This document shows, piece by piece, positions 27,101 to 34,089 of a stretch of DNA of 64,000 bases. The notes below the pieces were generated by a model, which saw nothing but the letters and a program-made list of their open reading frames with translations, was not told where the DNA came from and did no database searches. Source of the DNA: Polyangium fumosum (GTDB lineage Bacteria > Myxococcota_A > Polyangia > Polyangiales > Polyangiaceae). The stretch lies in contig NZ_SSMQ01000019.1 in NCBI RefSeq assembly GCF_005144585.1, positions 118,371 through 182,370 on the forward strand, read 5' to 3'. The position numbers and the translations under genes were made by a program. The number at the start of each line of letters is the position of its first letter. Positions within the stretch are counted from its first letter, which is position 1.

Positions 27101-30100
27101 ATCCACATGCTCCTCGATATGGACGACTTCGGGAACGCGCTCGCGGAGAAGACGCTCGTCGCACGGGAGTTCGACCTCTTCGGCGGCACGCTCGAATCGC
27201 AGGCGGAAACGCTCGAGGAGGTGACGCGGACGTTCGAGAATGACACGCCGGCATGGCAAATCGGACTCCTGAAGACACAGGAGCATTGCAGCACCGCCGG
27301 GGGCCAGACGCTCTGCCGTACGGGAGCGCGCCAGTACGACGGAAGCGGTCGCCTGTCGCTCATCACCGTCAGCTCGCCCGGAGATTCGGACTCGTGGGTG
27401 GAGTTTTCGTTCGGCCGGGATGTCTTCGGCAACATCACGAAGACGGTCGCGCGGGATGCGTTCGAGGGGCGGCGCGCGACGTGCACGGCTTACGAGCCGG
27501 AAGGCATCTTCCCGGCTGTGCGTGGCAACGCGAAGGGGCACTTGAGCTTCGCGAAGTTCCATCCGGGGTTCGGCGTTCCGCTCACGGCGATCGATCCGAA
27601 TGGCCGCGTCACGCAATGGGCGCTCGACGACTTCGGGCGGGTCGTAAAGGAAAAACGGCCGGGTGGCGTCGAGACGACGACGATGACGCTGCGCGACGCA
27701 GCCAACGTGGTCCGCGTGCGCACGACCACGCCAGGGTGGGGTGCCGGAGAGGTCGAGCTCGATCGCTTGGGGCGCCCGATCCGGCAATGGTCCCGTGGAA
27801 CCACGCTCGCCGGCGTGCTTGGTCCGAGGACGCTACGTGAAATCACGTATGACTCGTTCGGGGAACACGTCGAGCGTGTCCTCATGCCCACTTCGGAGAC
27901 AACACTCGAAGCCGATCGGCATTACCATCGGTTCGAGCGCGATGGCCTTGGCCGCGTCACGAAGCACACCTCTCCCTGGGGGGGCGTGACGAGGACGCAG
28001 CATGAGGGCTCGCAGGTGTGGCTCTTCGATGCGCGTGGAGGGCACACGGTAACGCACGTGGACGGTCTCGGCCGCATCGTGAGGGTCATCGACGCCAACG
28101 ACAAGGAAACGACGTATGGCTACGGACCGTTCGGTGGACTGCGGACGGTCACGGAGGTTGATGGCAACAGCAATGCCATGACGACCATGGAGCGGGACGC
28201 GTTCGGGCGTGTTCGGACGCTCCACGAACTGGACCGCGGCACGACGGTGACGCGTTACACCGGATTCGGCGACCCCTGGTGGACGCGGGACGCGCTCGGG
28301 CGGGAGACGCTCTTGCAGCGTGACCGCCTCGGGCGTGTGACGAGGCGCGTCGACGCGGATGGGGAGACGCTCTGGACGTGGGACACGGAGCCGAATGGAA
28401 TCGGCGCGATCGACGAGGTGAAGAGCCCGAAAGGCTACACGAATCGGTGGAGCTACGACGGAGCCGGACGGACCACCACGAGCGAGCTCGACATCGATGG
28501 GGAGACGTTCTCGATCGGATTCGATTATGACACCCTGAGCCGGCTCTCGAAGGTCACGTACCCGGAGGCGGCGGGGGTTTCTTTCGAAATCGAAAACGTG
28601 TGGGACGACGCGGGGCACCTCGTCAAGGTACGCGAGGTCGGCAGCGCCGTGGATACGTGGGCGCTCACGAGCGTGGACGGCGCCGGCCGGATCACCGGGG
28701 AGCTCTTCGGCAATGGGGCCGCGACGACGCGGGTCTACGATCCATCCCGGGACCGGATCTCCTCGATCCGAACGACCACCGCGACAACGCTCCAGCACCT
28801 CTCGTTCGGGTACGATGAGGTGCTGAATGTCACGCGGCGCGAGGATCTGCGGAACCTCGTCCCACAGGTCGAGACGTTCCAGTACGACGCGCTCCAGCGC
28901 CTCTCGTGCGCGACATTCGACGGGGAAGCTCCCTGCGCGCGGTCGTGGACCTATCACGCCAATGGCAACCTGGCGACGTCGCCCGGCGGGGGCACGTACA
29001 CCTACGAACTCGACCGCCCGCACGTACTCAGCAATACGCAGCTCGGTTCGTACGTGCATGATGCGGTCGGCAATCAAATCGGGCGGCCGGATGCGACGGT
29101 CGAGTACACGGCATTCGACTTGCCGAAGCGCCTGACCCCGACCAATGGCGCCGGGGACGTGCTGTTCGACTATGACGGGGACCAGCAAAGGATCCGGAAG
29201 ACGGCTGGGGATCTCGTATCCGTCTACGTGGACGAGCTCTACGAGCGGGTGACGAACCTCGCCACGGGAGCCGTGGAGCACCGGTACCACGTCAAGTCGG
29301 GGGAACGGACGGTCGCCGTCGTGACGCGTTCCGGAGCCGCGACGACGCGGCGGTATTTGCACGTCGATCACCTCGGCTCCGTGGATGTCGTCTCGAACGA
29401 GACGGGCACGGCAGTCGAGCGGCGGAGCTACGATCCGTTCGGCGCGCGGCGAAACCCGCAATGGGGAACGCCGCCCGCGGGCCCCTTCTCGTCGGAGATG
29501 TCGCTCGGGTTCACCGGGCACCTCGGAGACGAGGAGCTCGGTCTCGTGTTCATGCGCGGTCGCATGTACGACCCGAAGATCGGGCGGTTCCTCACGCCGG
29601 ATCCGTTGGTCCCGAATCTGTATTCCCGGCAGAGCTGGAATCCGTATTCGTACGTCGAGAACAACCCGCTGACGTTCACGGATCCGAGTGGGTTCAGTCC
29701 GACGGGCCCTGGGGCCCCCGACGTGCCGCGTGATTCGGATGGTGGTCAAACGGTGTACGTCTTCGGGCAGCCGCGCGCGACTCCGGTGACGTCCTTCCTC
29801 CTGCCGTCGATCGAGTCGGGCGCGTTGCGAACGGACTCGAATTTCGGCATGATTGGCACCACGACGGCCTTTCGCGCGGAGCCTGCGCCCGGGGGCGGAG
29901 AGGAGGACAGGACGGACGGCTGGGACGTCGCTCAGGAGACGCTCGGCGGGTTCGCTTCGGAATGGGCGGAGGACATGACCGACACGGCCATCGCCGGCGC
30001 AGCGATCCTCGCTGCGCCGAACTTCTACTTCGCCTACAAGGGGTTCCAGTTCTGGACCGGCGTGATATCTACCGGCGTCGGTGGCTACGAGGAGGGGGGC

Positions 30101-30673
30101 ATTGCAGGCGCAGCGAAGGCCCTGCTCGGGATGCTCAATCCGCTGCGGAGTGTGGGCGAGCTAAAGGACGCGGTCGATCGAGGGGATTATGGGGCGGCGG
30201 GGGCGCATGGGTATCACGCGGTCAAGATGGTGGTGCAGACCGTTGCGGGTGGGGTGCTCGTGGGCGGTGGGAGGAATTTGGCTGCTGGGGCTGCGAGGGG
30301 AGGAGGCGGCAGGCTCAAGTTGTATCATGGGACAGATCTAGAATCGGCCCTCAGCTTTCTCAACGGAAAGCCGCTGGATGCGGCCAAGGCCGCAGCGGGC
30401 AAGATCGATGGCCCGCCCGGCTTCTTCTTGGCCACGCACGCTGACGATGCTATCTACTTCGCTACTAGGCGAGGCAGCGGAGCGATCCTCGAATACAGTT
30501 TCTCTGACGCTGCTGTTCGGCGGCTCGGCGGGCTTCAGTTGAGCCCACTTGGCGCTCTGGGCAAGTTCGGACGGTTCTTAGGAGACGAGGCAATCGTACC
30601 CGTGAAATCGTTCGGCAAGTTCAATCAATTGCGTGCGGCGGGTGAAATCACCGTCGTGCCCTTCACCCCGTGA
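24104..30673 (+). CDS. giant SpvB/Tc/RHS-type lipoprotein with ADP-ribosyltransferase-like toxin tip
   Basis: The protein is 2189 residues. The ATG at 24104 gives a lipoprotein signal (LLPLLFFVVAVFATGACTG). Residues about 70-330 match the SpvB N-terminal layout (YVLPLEAAPGRAGMSPRIALEYDGSGDGAVGFG). Residues about 390-800 hold FG-GAP/VCBS-like Asp-rich units (DLEGDGLDDLVMADG, DMNGDGMADLV, DVNGDGLPDAVQTG). A TcdB-middle-like part follows, then RHS/YD repeats (about 1080-1840, e.g. YDALQRLSC, YDPFGARR). The core end (about 1820-1865) reads MRGRMYDPKIGRFLTPDPL and LTFTDPSG. After a hydrophobic linker (about 1930-2065), the last ~120 residues (LYHGTD, GFFLATHADDAIYFATR, DEAIVPV) fit an ADP-ribosyltransferase-like fold. 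It resembles a fused TcB-TcC cocoon carrying a toxin, but with a lipid anchor. The next gene, six bases downstream, is the probable immunity gene. Confidence 0.85.
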   Translation: MVAPRVSRHTSGKHLLPLLFFVVAVFATGACTGHGEPRLEEARLAQEGPNDPGPTPGPLPDPECPTSGAVFPADLTSSSEPSDAGATAGSFSVTPTGDARYVLPLEAAPGRAGMSPRIALEYDGSGDGAVGFGVSLSGFSRVTRCPKNQAQDDAIAPIAYDDKDRLCIDGRRLVKVGEGAGVIEYRTIPESFTKVLAFFPAGWDPTLGPSSLRAYTKEGLTVDYGTTDDSKALASNGAVRAWWAARSRDRSGNWIGFAYHNDKNVEDPAHPYTTEILPDRISYTGHPNLPPSRSVVFVYDERPAQRVRTTFTGGMKLRTSRLLSRIEMRAPLNTIVRQYDLAYTSSSTTGRSLLSSLKECTAQGLCKPATRFGWNTPPLGFEDVPTMLGVPLHAGASVITTDLEGDGLDDLVMADGEPGVLPPPVTYFFTASPFAAKFKRAFFLDFDDYSTPILERGTPIDIDHDGKLDLFLHDMNGNATTWKVHRTQADATFELHDTGVPRPFPGNQSAPTGLRGPDASAHLADMNGDGMADLVTCTKAPVLYAWTYRPWAPTPGGFAATTEVIPTLEIQPCDSDLYTVDVDGDGKSELVVPDVRILPDGSPQFLNEYVAVTRRGPGSFAATAQDLPTVPPGGGMFFLDVNGDGLPDAVQTGFSNGQPATFLNTGAGYLPSVNALPGVLLPSDTFAQLGAPIDFDGDGLQDLLIPLNHFAGGVPHWSVLRSHGDGTFEIVDVPDITFDTLLTAAGATIAHPFAARVMEANGDGASDVLLPIDEKFRVFLNRAAHVDTLASVTDGMARHQPGDPEFRPGVAIKYATLADPSVYERAEGCEYPVRCVAGPRRVVAAYEVDTAGEKPRHYELRYKDARFHRLGRGFLGFAERVVRDVDKDAGRIEIYDNKTYDPGFRTFPFAGVPTQVMQWVTTRKTYDVTVELSFSSITSQVMPSSGGTSYFTTPVYRRERKEQAELNLLVLAADYQGSFDVYTKAAYGGTADTTRLSESIHMLLDMDDFGNALAEKTLVAREFDLFGGTLESQAETLEEVTRTFENDTPAWQIGLLKTQEHCSTAGGQTLCRTGARQYDGSGRLSLITVSSPGDSDSWVEFSFGRDVFGNITKTVARDAFEGRRATCTAYEPEGIFPAVRGNAKGHLSFAKFHPGFGVPLTAIDPNGRVTQWALDDFGRVVKEKRPGGVETTTMTLRDAANVVRVRTTTPGWGAGEVELDRLGRPIRQWSRGTTLAGVLGPRTLREITYDSFGEHVERVLMPTSETTLEADRHYHRFERDGLGRVTKHTSPWGGVTRTQHEGSQVWLFDARGGHTVTHVDGLGRIVRVIDANDKETTYGYGPFGGLRTVTEVDGNSNAMTTMERDAFGRVRTLHELDRGTTVTRYTGFGDPWWTRDALGRETLLQRDRLGRVTRRVDADGETLWTWDTEPNGIGAIDEVKSPKGYTNRWSYDGAGRTTTSELDIDGETFSIGFDYDTLSRLSKVTYPEAAGVSFEIENVWDDAGHLVKVREVGSAVDTWALTSVDGAGRITGELFGNGAATTRVYDPSRDRISSIRTTTATTLQHLSFGYDEVLNVTRREDLRNLVPQVETFQYDALQRLSCATFDGEAPCARSWTYHANGNLATSPGGGTYTYELDRPHVLSNTQLGSYVHDAVGNQIGRPDATVEYTAFDLPKRLTPTNGAGDVLFDYDGDQQRIRKTAGDLVSVYVDELYERVTNLATGAVEHRYHVKSGERTVAVVTRSGAATTRRYLHVDHLGSVDVVSNETGTAVERRSYDPFGARRNPQWGTPPAGPFSSEMSLGFTGHLGDEELGLVFMRGRMYDPKIGRFLTPDPLVPNLYSRQSWNPYSYVENNPLTFTDPSGFSPTGPGAPDVPRDSDGGQTVYVFGQPRATPVTSFLLPSIESGALRTDSNFGMIGTTTAFRAEPAPGGGEEDRTDGWDVAQETLGGFASEWAEDMTDTAIAGAAILAAPNFYFAYKGFQFWTGVISTGVGGYEEGGIAGAAKALLGMLNPLRSVGELKDAVDRGDYGAAGAHGYHAVKMVVQTVAGGVLVGGGRNLAAGAARGGGGRLKLYHGTDLESALSFLNGKPLDAAKAAAGKIDGPPGFFLATHADDAIYFATRRGSGAILEYSFSDAAVRRLGGLQLSPLGALGKFGRFLGDEAIVPVKSFGKFNQLRAAGEITVVPFTP
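30200..30305 (+). repeat. RHS linker segment, parental copy
   Basis: This segment encodes GAHGYH..K.VVQTVAGGVL.GG.RNLAA just before the toxin tip. It is about 82% identical over ~95 bases to 31834-31940, where it heads a displaced tip. This is the likely recombination point for swapping tips. Confidence 0.85.
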
Positions 30674-30679
30674 CGACGC

Positions 30680-31093
30680 ATGAACCTCCAGCCTTTGGAT
30701 GCTCTCCAGTGGGTTCGTACACGACCTCAGCAATTCTTCCCCCTCGGCAAGCCCGAGCCCATCTACTTGCTCGCCTACTTGATGGCCGACGTGCTGGAAC
30801 TGGGTCGTGGCTCTTGCACCATCCGGCAGCGGGACGGCTGGTGGATCATCGGGAGCGAGATCGACTGGCTGCATGATGCGCGACATTCGGAGACCGAACT
30901 CTTCGAGCGAGTCGTCGCGGCGCCACAACACGGGGAGCACTCCATGCGTGGTGAGGTCCTGCTGTCAGCTTTTGCCCGGTCCGTATGGATCGCGCTCGAC
31001 GGGCGGAGAGTATGCATTCAGGGGGAGGAGCCGCCGCCGGGAGCATGGGACCAGGCCGTGGACCTCCATCGAGCCATCGTCTTCGCCATGTGA
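30680..31093 (+). CDS. candidate immunity protein for the RHS toxin tip
   Basis: The 137-residue cytoplasmic protein has no signal peptide and starts six bases after the RHS stop. A small unrelated soluble protein directly after a polymorphic toxin is the standard place for its immunity protein. It is rich in Trp (WVRTR, GWWIIGSEIDWLH, SVWIALDG) and acidic patches. I do not recognise a named immunity family. The role is inferred from position only; the partner would be the ADP-ribosyltransferase-like tip encoded immediately upstream. Confidence 0.65.
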   Translation: MNLQPLDALQWVRTRPQQFFPLGKPEPIYLLAYLMADVLELGRGSCTIRQRDGWWIIGSEIDWLHDARHSETELFERVVAAPQHGEHSMRGEVLLSAFARSVWIALDGRRVCIQGEEPPPGAWDQAVDLHRAIVFAM

Positions 31094-31119
31094 TGGCAAC
31101 GCTCGGTCGAGCCCTCGGG

Positions 31120-31178
31120 AGGCCCCTCCCCCTCTCCCGAAACCACCCGCCCACCCCGACCAGGGTCCTCTCTCCTTA
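31120..31178 (+). repeat. 59-bp extragenic repeat, copy A
   Basis: AGGCCCCTCCCCCTCTCCCG begins a 59-bp pyrimidine-rich segment. It is about 88% identical to 34565-34623 in the same orientation. The two copies bracket the tail of the toxin/immunity array. Confidence 0.85.
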
Positions 31179-31194
31179 GCTGTTACCGCCTCCA

Positions 31195-31443
31195 TTGACT
31201 GCGGGAGCCCGCGCCTCCCAGTGGATTTCGACGACGCGATCGCTCGAAATAGCAAAGGGGCGATTCGGACAGCACGGCGTCGTTGCGATCGATCTGTCCA
31301 AGGTCGGGAACCGAGTGGTTGATCTTACCCGGGGCATCCCGGGCTTGTCTCCCAATACAATGCTGTCGCGATGGGCGATGAAGGCGCAGGAGGTGTTGAT
31401 CCAAGGCAGCGTCCCTGCTAATGCCATCACCTCCGTCCCATGA
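31195..31443 (+). pseudogene. displaced C-terminal piece of another toxin tip
   Basis: The 82-residue open frame (THR-SLE...SQWISTTRSLEIAKGRFG, VVAIDLSKVGNRVVDLTRG, SRWAMKAQEVLIQGSVPANAI) looks like the C-terminal half of an ADP-ribosyltransferase-like polymorphic toxin. The ISTT and QEVLI segments match the usual second strand and catalytic-Glu strand of that fold. It lacks the first strand/Arg motif and any RHS core, and its GTG/ATG start is not preceded by a ribosome-binding site. I read it as a silent tip remnant. The gene at 31459 directly after it is the likely cognate immunity gene. Confidence 0.6.
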
Positions 31444-31458
31444 GAGGTGAGGTTCGGG

Positions 31459-31767
31459 ATGAGCTACGAGAAAGAGATCGAAGCGCTGGAGTTGGAATGG
31501 TCGCCGGAGGACGGCTTTTTTGGGCGAGTTCGCCAGGGCCAGTTCGCGGCAGAGGACTTCCAGCGGGCCCTCGGGAGGCTCGCTGCGATTTCGATCGAAG
31601 AGGACGCGGAAGTGCCTCGACGAGTTGTCTCATTGCTTTGGTACATTCCGGTCTTCATGCAGTGGCAGGCCGAACGGGTCCGCGAGAATGGTGCTGACGT
31701 GACGGCCTACGCAAATGCAATCCAGCTGATGACCAACGAGGTCGAGCGGCTGCTCGGCGTTCCATAG
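31459..31767 (+). CDS. candidate immunity protein of the displaced tip
   Basis: The 102-residue acidic soluble helical protein (MSYEKEIEALELEWSPEDGFF...VERLLGVP) starts 15 bases after the toxin-tip remnant, with GAGGTGAGG before the ATG. Size, acidity and position are typical of immunity proteins kept after their toxin tip is displaced. I recognise no named family. A longer GTG start at 31447 is possible but does not fit the ribosome-binding sequence. Confidence 0.6.
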   Translation: MSYEKEIEALELEWSPEDGFFGRVRQGQFAAEDFQRALGRLAAISIEEDAEVPRRVVSLLWYIPVFMQWQAERVRENGADVTAYANAIQLMTNEVERLLGVP

Positions 31768-31815
31768 GCCCGCGGACCTCTCGGGTGCGGCCGCTCCCCC
31801 GGAGCGTCCCAATCC

Positions 31816-32310
31816 ATGCGCCTTCGACCCGGTGGGGCGCATGGGTATTACCTCGCCAAGCAGGTGGTGCAGACCGTCGCCGGGGGGGTGCTCGCTGGCG
31901 GTGTGAGGAATTTGGCTGCTGTGGCAGTGCGAGGACCGGCAGCCGGAGCGAAGATCGTTTCACCGCCGCTGCCGGGCCAGGTCATTCGGGGCTCAATCGA
32001 AAAGCCAGTGTTTGAAGGGCATGGCGGTACCATTCCGGGTTCGACCAAAATCCCGCCGGGAACGTGGCTTCAAATCCTCCAGTCTTATTTTCTGCCCGAG
32101 GCGGCTGCTCAACAGGCTGCGATGAGGGGCACACTTGGAAGCGGTGGACTCGTGATCCCGCCCGGCGGGAACGCACCGCGTCTCGTTCTGTACCCGCAAA
32201 CGCCCGGCATGTATGTTAGGCCCACGTCATGGCAAGTGACGCGACCGACGCGACTGGAAGACATTCTCGAACCCAATATGGGTTTTTGCGTGTGGGGAGC
32301 ATGTAGATGA
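31816..32310 (+). CDS. orphan RHS tip with linker and putative toxin/adhesin domain
   Basis: This 164-residue frame starts with the RHS linker also found before the active tip (GAHGYYLAKQVVQTVAGGVLAGGVRNLAA). It continues with a new ~110-residue domain: VFEGHGGTIPGSTKIPPGTWLQ, PRLVLYPQTPGMYV, and the ending GFCVWGACR. The EGHG and terminal CVWGAC pattern recalls the putative adhesin Stv family seen at RHS tips; this is a tentative match. It has no RHS core and no signal, so it is a silent cassette unless recombined onto the main gene. Its stop overlaps the next start (ATGA), indicating a preserved toxin/immunity pair. Confidence 0.65.
   Translation: MRLRPGGAHGYYLAKQVVQTVAGGVLAGGVRNLAAVAVRGPAAGAKIVSPPLPGQVIRGSIEKPVFEGHGGTIPGSTKIPPGTWLQILQSYFLPEAAAQQAAMRGTLGSGGLVIPPGGNAPRLVLYPQTPGMYVRPTSWQVTRPTRLEDILEPNMGFCVWGACR
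31834..31940 (+). repeat. RHS linker segment, displaced copy
   Basis: This is the direct repeat of 30200-30305 (about 82% identity), placing a second toxin domain behind the same junction sequence. Confidence 0.85.
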
Positions 32311-32615
32311 TCGACTCGACGAAGACTCATCGACGCGGGATCTCCTGCCAGATCACGGCATTCGAAGTCCTTGACGCTCCCACGGACCCGGACGTGCCGC
32401 CCCGGAAGTGGATGGCGGTAGCTACTGCCCACGTCTATGACCCCAACATCGTCGTGCCACCACTGACACCCGCACAGACGGTGTTGGCAGGAGAGACGAT
32501 GCGGGTCATCAGCAGCCGCTCGTACGCCGACACCGAAGCGGAGGCGATGGCGATCGCGCTCCAGGGACTGCTCTTTGAGCTGACGGCGAGCGGGTTCTCG
32601 GCAACCACGACGTAA
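32307..32615 (+). CDS. candidate immunity protein of the orphan tip
   Basis: The 102-residue soluble protein (MIDSTKTHRRGISCQITAFEVLDAP...AMAIALQGLLFELTASGFSATTT) has its ATG overlapping the TGA of the orphan RHS tip by four bases. The two are therefore translationally coupled, as toxin/immunity pairs often are. No recognised family. It contains one Cys, no signal and no membrane segment. Confidence 0.6.
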   Translation: MIDSTKTHRRGISCQITAFEVLDAPTDPDVPPRKWMAVATAHVYDPNIVVPPLTPAQTVLAGETMRVISSRSYADTEAEAMAIALQGLLFELTASGFSATTT

Positions 32616-32672
32616 GCTCTGGTGAGTTCATTTCGGTTACCGCCGCTCCCTTCGAGCCGGAGAGACGCTGCC

Positions 32673-32930
32673 ATGAAGCAATACTTCAAGCACTACGCCG
32701 AGTCCGAACTCGGAGCGGGAACCGCATACATGGAGATCACCGATGGGTGGCCGAGTCGCCAGGTCGAGGTCTATGGTGAGACGTGGCGGTGGGGGGACGA
32801 GGCTCATAACAAGTATCTCGCTGATCAACCCTTCGAGGTCCTCGAGCTTGGTGAAGAGCACGAGATCTCAGCGGAGGAGTTCGAGCGAGCGTGGCAGGAG
32901 GCGCTGAAGCGATGCCCACCGTCTTCCTGA
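32673..32930 (+). CDS. DUF6881-like small protein, candidate immunity protein
   Basis: The 85-residue protein (MKQYFKHYAESELGAGTAYMEITDGWPSRQVEVYG...YLADQPFEVLELGEEHEISAEEFERAWQEAL) has the W...R.VEV and ISAEEFE pattern I associate with the DUF6881 family. That family is common in polymorphic-toxin immunity clusters. The start at 32673 is chosen because the upstream frame is not conserved in style. Its 3' end overlaps the start of the macro-domain remnant at 32912 by 19 bases. No toxin tip precedes it, so it may be an orphan immunity gene. Confidence 0.6.
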   Translation: MKQYFKHYAESELGAGTAYMEITDGWPSRQVEVYGETWRWGDEAHNKYLADQPFEVLELGEEHEISAEEFERAWQEALKRCPPSS

Positions 32931-33110
32931 ACGGCGACCTCTTCCACCACGAAGGACTGCGAGCTCTTGCCCATGGCTGCGACTGTGCAGGCACTCGAGG
33001 GGCTCGGGCGCGAAACGGACATCGAACTGGTTGTCTTCGAGGAGTACGAGCCTGCGAAGGACAAGGCGGGTAGCATAGAGGTGCCCGCGGGCGCGGCGTC
33101 CGGCGAGATT
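32912..33110 (+). pseudogene. broken macro-domain gene and junction debris
   Basis: The first 27 residues (MPTVFLNGDLFHHEGLRALA followed by HGCDCAG) match the start of macro (ADP-ribose-binding) domains: NGDLF, then A-HGC(N/D)CAG. After HGCDCAG the frame loses all resemblance and reads through arginine-rich noise, so about 85% of the domain is missing. From about 33000 a different frame carries ELVVFEEYEPAKDKAG...VPAGAASG. Its last part repeats the 3' end of the family gene at 21388. A macro domain would be a fitting antidote to an ADP-ribosylating toxin; here only a stub remains. Confidence 0.55.
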
Positions 33111-33139
33111 CGGGATGGAGCGGCGGGAATCGGGGCAAG

Positions 33140-33604
33140 ATGTACGAGTCTCTGGAATGGTCTGCACAAACCGAAGCCCGACTGCGGGGCGCCGGATGGT
33201 TCCGAGGTCGCCGAGATTCGCAGCGTGTTGCGCGGTGGCGGCAAACGCTGGAAACCCCCGACGGGTTTCGCATGTCGATGGCGGCCGAAAAAGTTCTGGC
33301 GGAGTTTGGCGGTCTTCGTGTGGACTGCAAAGGGCCCGGTCTCGCGTGCGCCCGCGGAGGCTTCAACTTGGACCCGGAGCTTGCGAGCGGCGAAGAAGAC
33401 CGGTTCGGCGACTTCCGAGATCAGGTTGGGAGGGATCTCTTTCCACTGGGCGAAGCGTACAAGGGTGAGGTGTTTCTCGCCATCGATGACATAGGCCGGG
33501 TCTATCTTCTCGGCGACAGGATTCAACTGGCTGGGGCCAGGATCTATAGCGCGCTGGACTCCATCTTGGTCGGGCGCTTACCGAGGGACATCGCCGGGGC
33601 ATAA
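33140..33604 (+). CDS. SUKH-3-like immunity protein
   Basis: The 154-residue protein shows the SUKH-3 pattern in order: LRGAGWFRGRR, FRMSMAAEKVLAEFGGLRVD, NLDPELASGEED, DLFPLGEAYKGEVFLAIDDIGRVYLLGD, and LDSILVGR. SUKH (SMI1/KNR4) proteins are broad immunity proteins that bind and neutralise polymorphic toxins, often stored in arrays. No toxin tip lies directly upstream, so it is an orphan immunity gene here. The ATG at 33140 is used, as the preceding sequence is remnant DNA. Confidence 0.75.
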   Translation: MYESLEWSAQTEARLRGAGWFRGRRDSQRVARWRQTLETPDGFRMSMAAEKVLAEFGGLRVDCKGPGLACARGGFNLDPELASGEEDRFGDFRDQVGRDLFPLGEAYKGEVFLAIDDIGRVYLLGDRIQLAGARIYSALDSILVGRLPRDIAGA

Positions 33605-33632
33605 CCTCTGTCCAAGCGGTAGGAATCACCAT

Positions 33633-34046
33633 ATGAAACCGATGGACAGGATCGTTCATGAACTGGCAGCCGAGCTCGTCGCGCGCTTCGAGCCCGTTCC
33701 GGGCCACCCCGATAAGGCGCGACAAATGTGGGTCGTGTCGGTCGCAAATGCGGAGCCTGTGGCGCATGCCCAGATGGTCGACGCTTTGCGCGAAGCCGCG
33801 GAGGAGGGGATGCGCCGTGCAGAAGACGAGGCGTCTCTATCGCGTTCGCCGATTCGGCCCCAGGTATCGGTCGGGGCCATCGCCCCACAAACTCTTTTGA
33901 TCCAGATAGAGCTTCCACACCCCGTACGCGACGCGGCCAACGCATGGATCGTTGTACCGGCATGGGTGCTGCGCTGCCTGGATGCTACATTGGAAGTCGT
34001 TTCCGTTTACGGCATCCCCAAGCAGTACTGGCTGATTTTGCAATGA
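33633..34046 (+). CDS. unknown small protein in immunity array
   Basis: This 137-residue soluble protein (MKPMDRIVHELAAELVARFE...SVYGIPKQYWLILQ) lies 28 bases after the SUKH-3 gene on the same strand. No family is recognised. The sequence has two strand-rich stretches (MWVVSVANAEPVAHAQM, TLLIQIELPHPV) and ends in an aromatic segment. Position suggests another immunity protein; that is inference. Confidence 0.6.
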   Translation: MKPMDRIVHELAAELVARFEPVPGHPDKARQMWVVSVANAEPVAHAQMVDALREAAEEGMRRAEDEASLSRSPIRPQVSVGAIAPQTLLIQIELPHPVRDAANAWIVVPAWVLRCLDATLEVVSVYGIPKQYWLILQ

Positions 34047-34089
34047 TTCGCCCGTCTCCGGTCCCCCGAACACCTTTGAAGTAGGACCG

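Noticed and set aside
25364..27787. 807-residue minus-strand frame opposite the RHS gene
   Set aside because: Antisense shadow; composition rich in Arg/His/Val without any motif.
27833..29749. 638-residue minus-strand frame opposite RHS repeats
   Set aside because: Antisense shadow of the repeated YD units.
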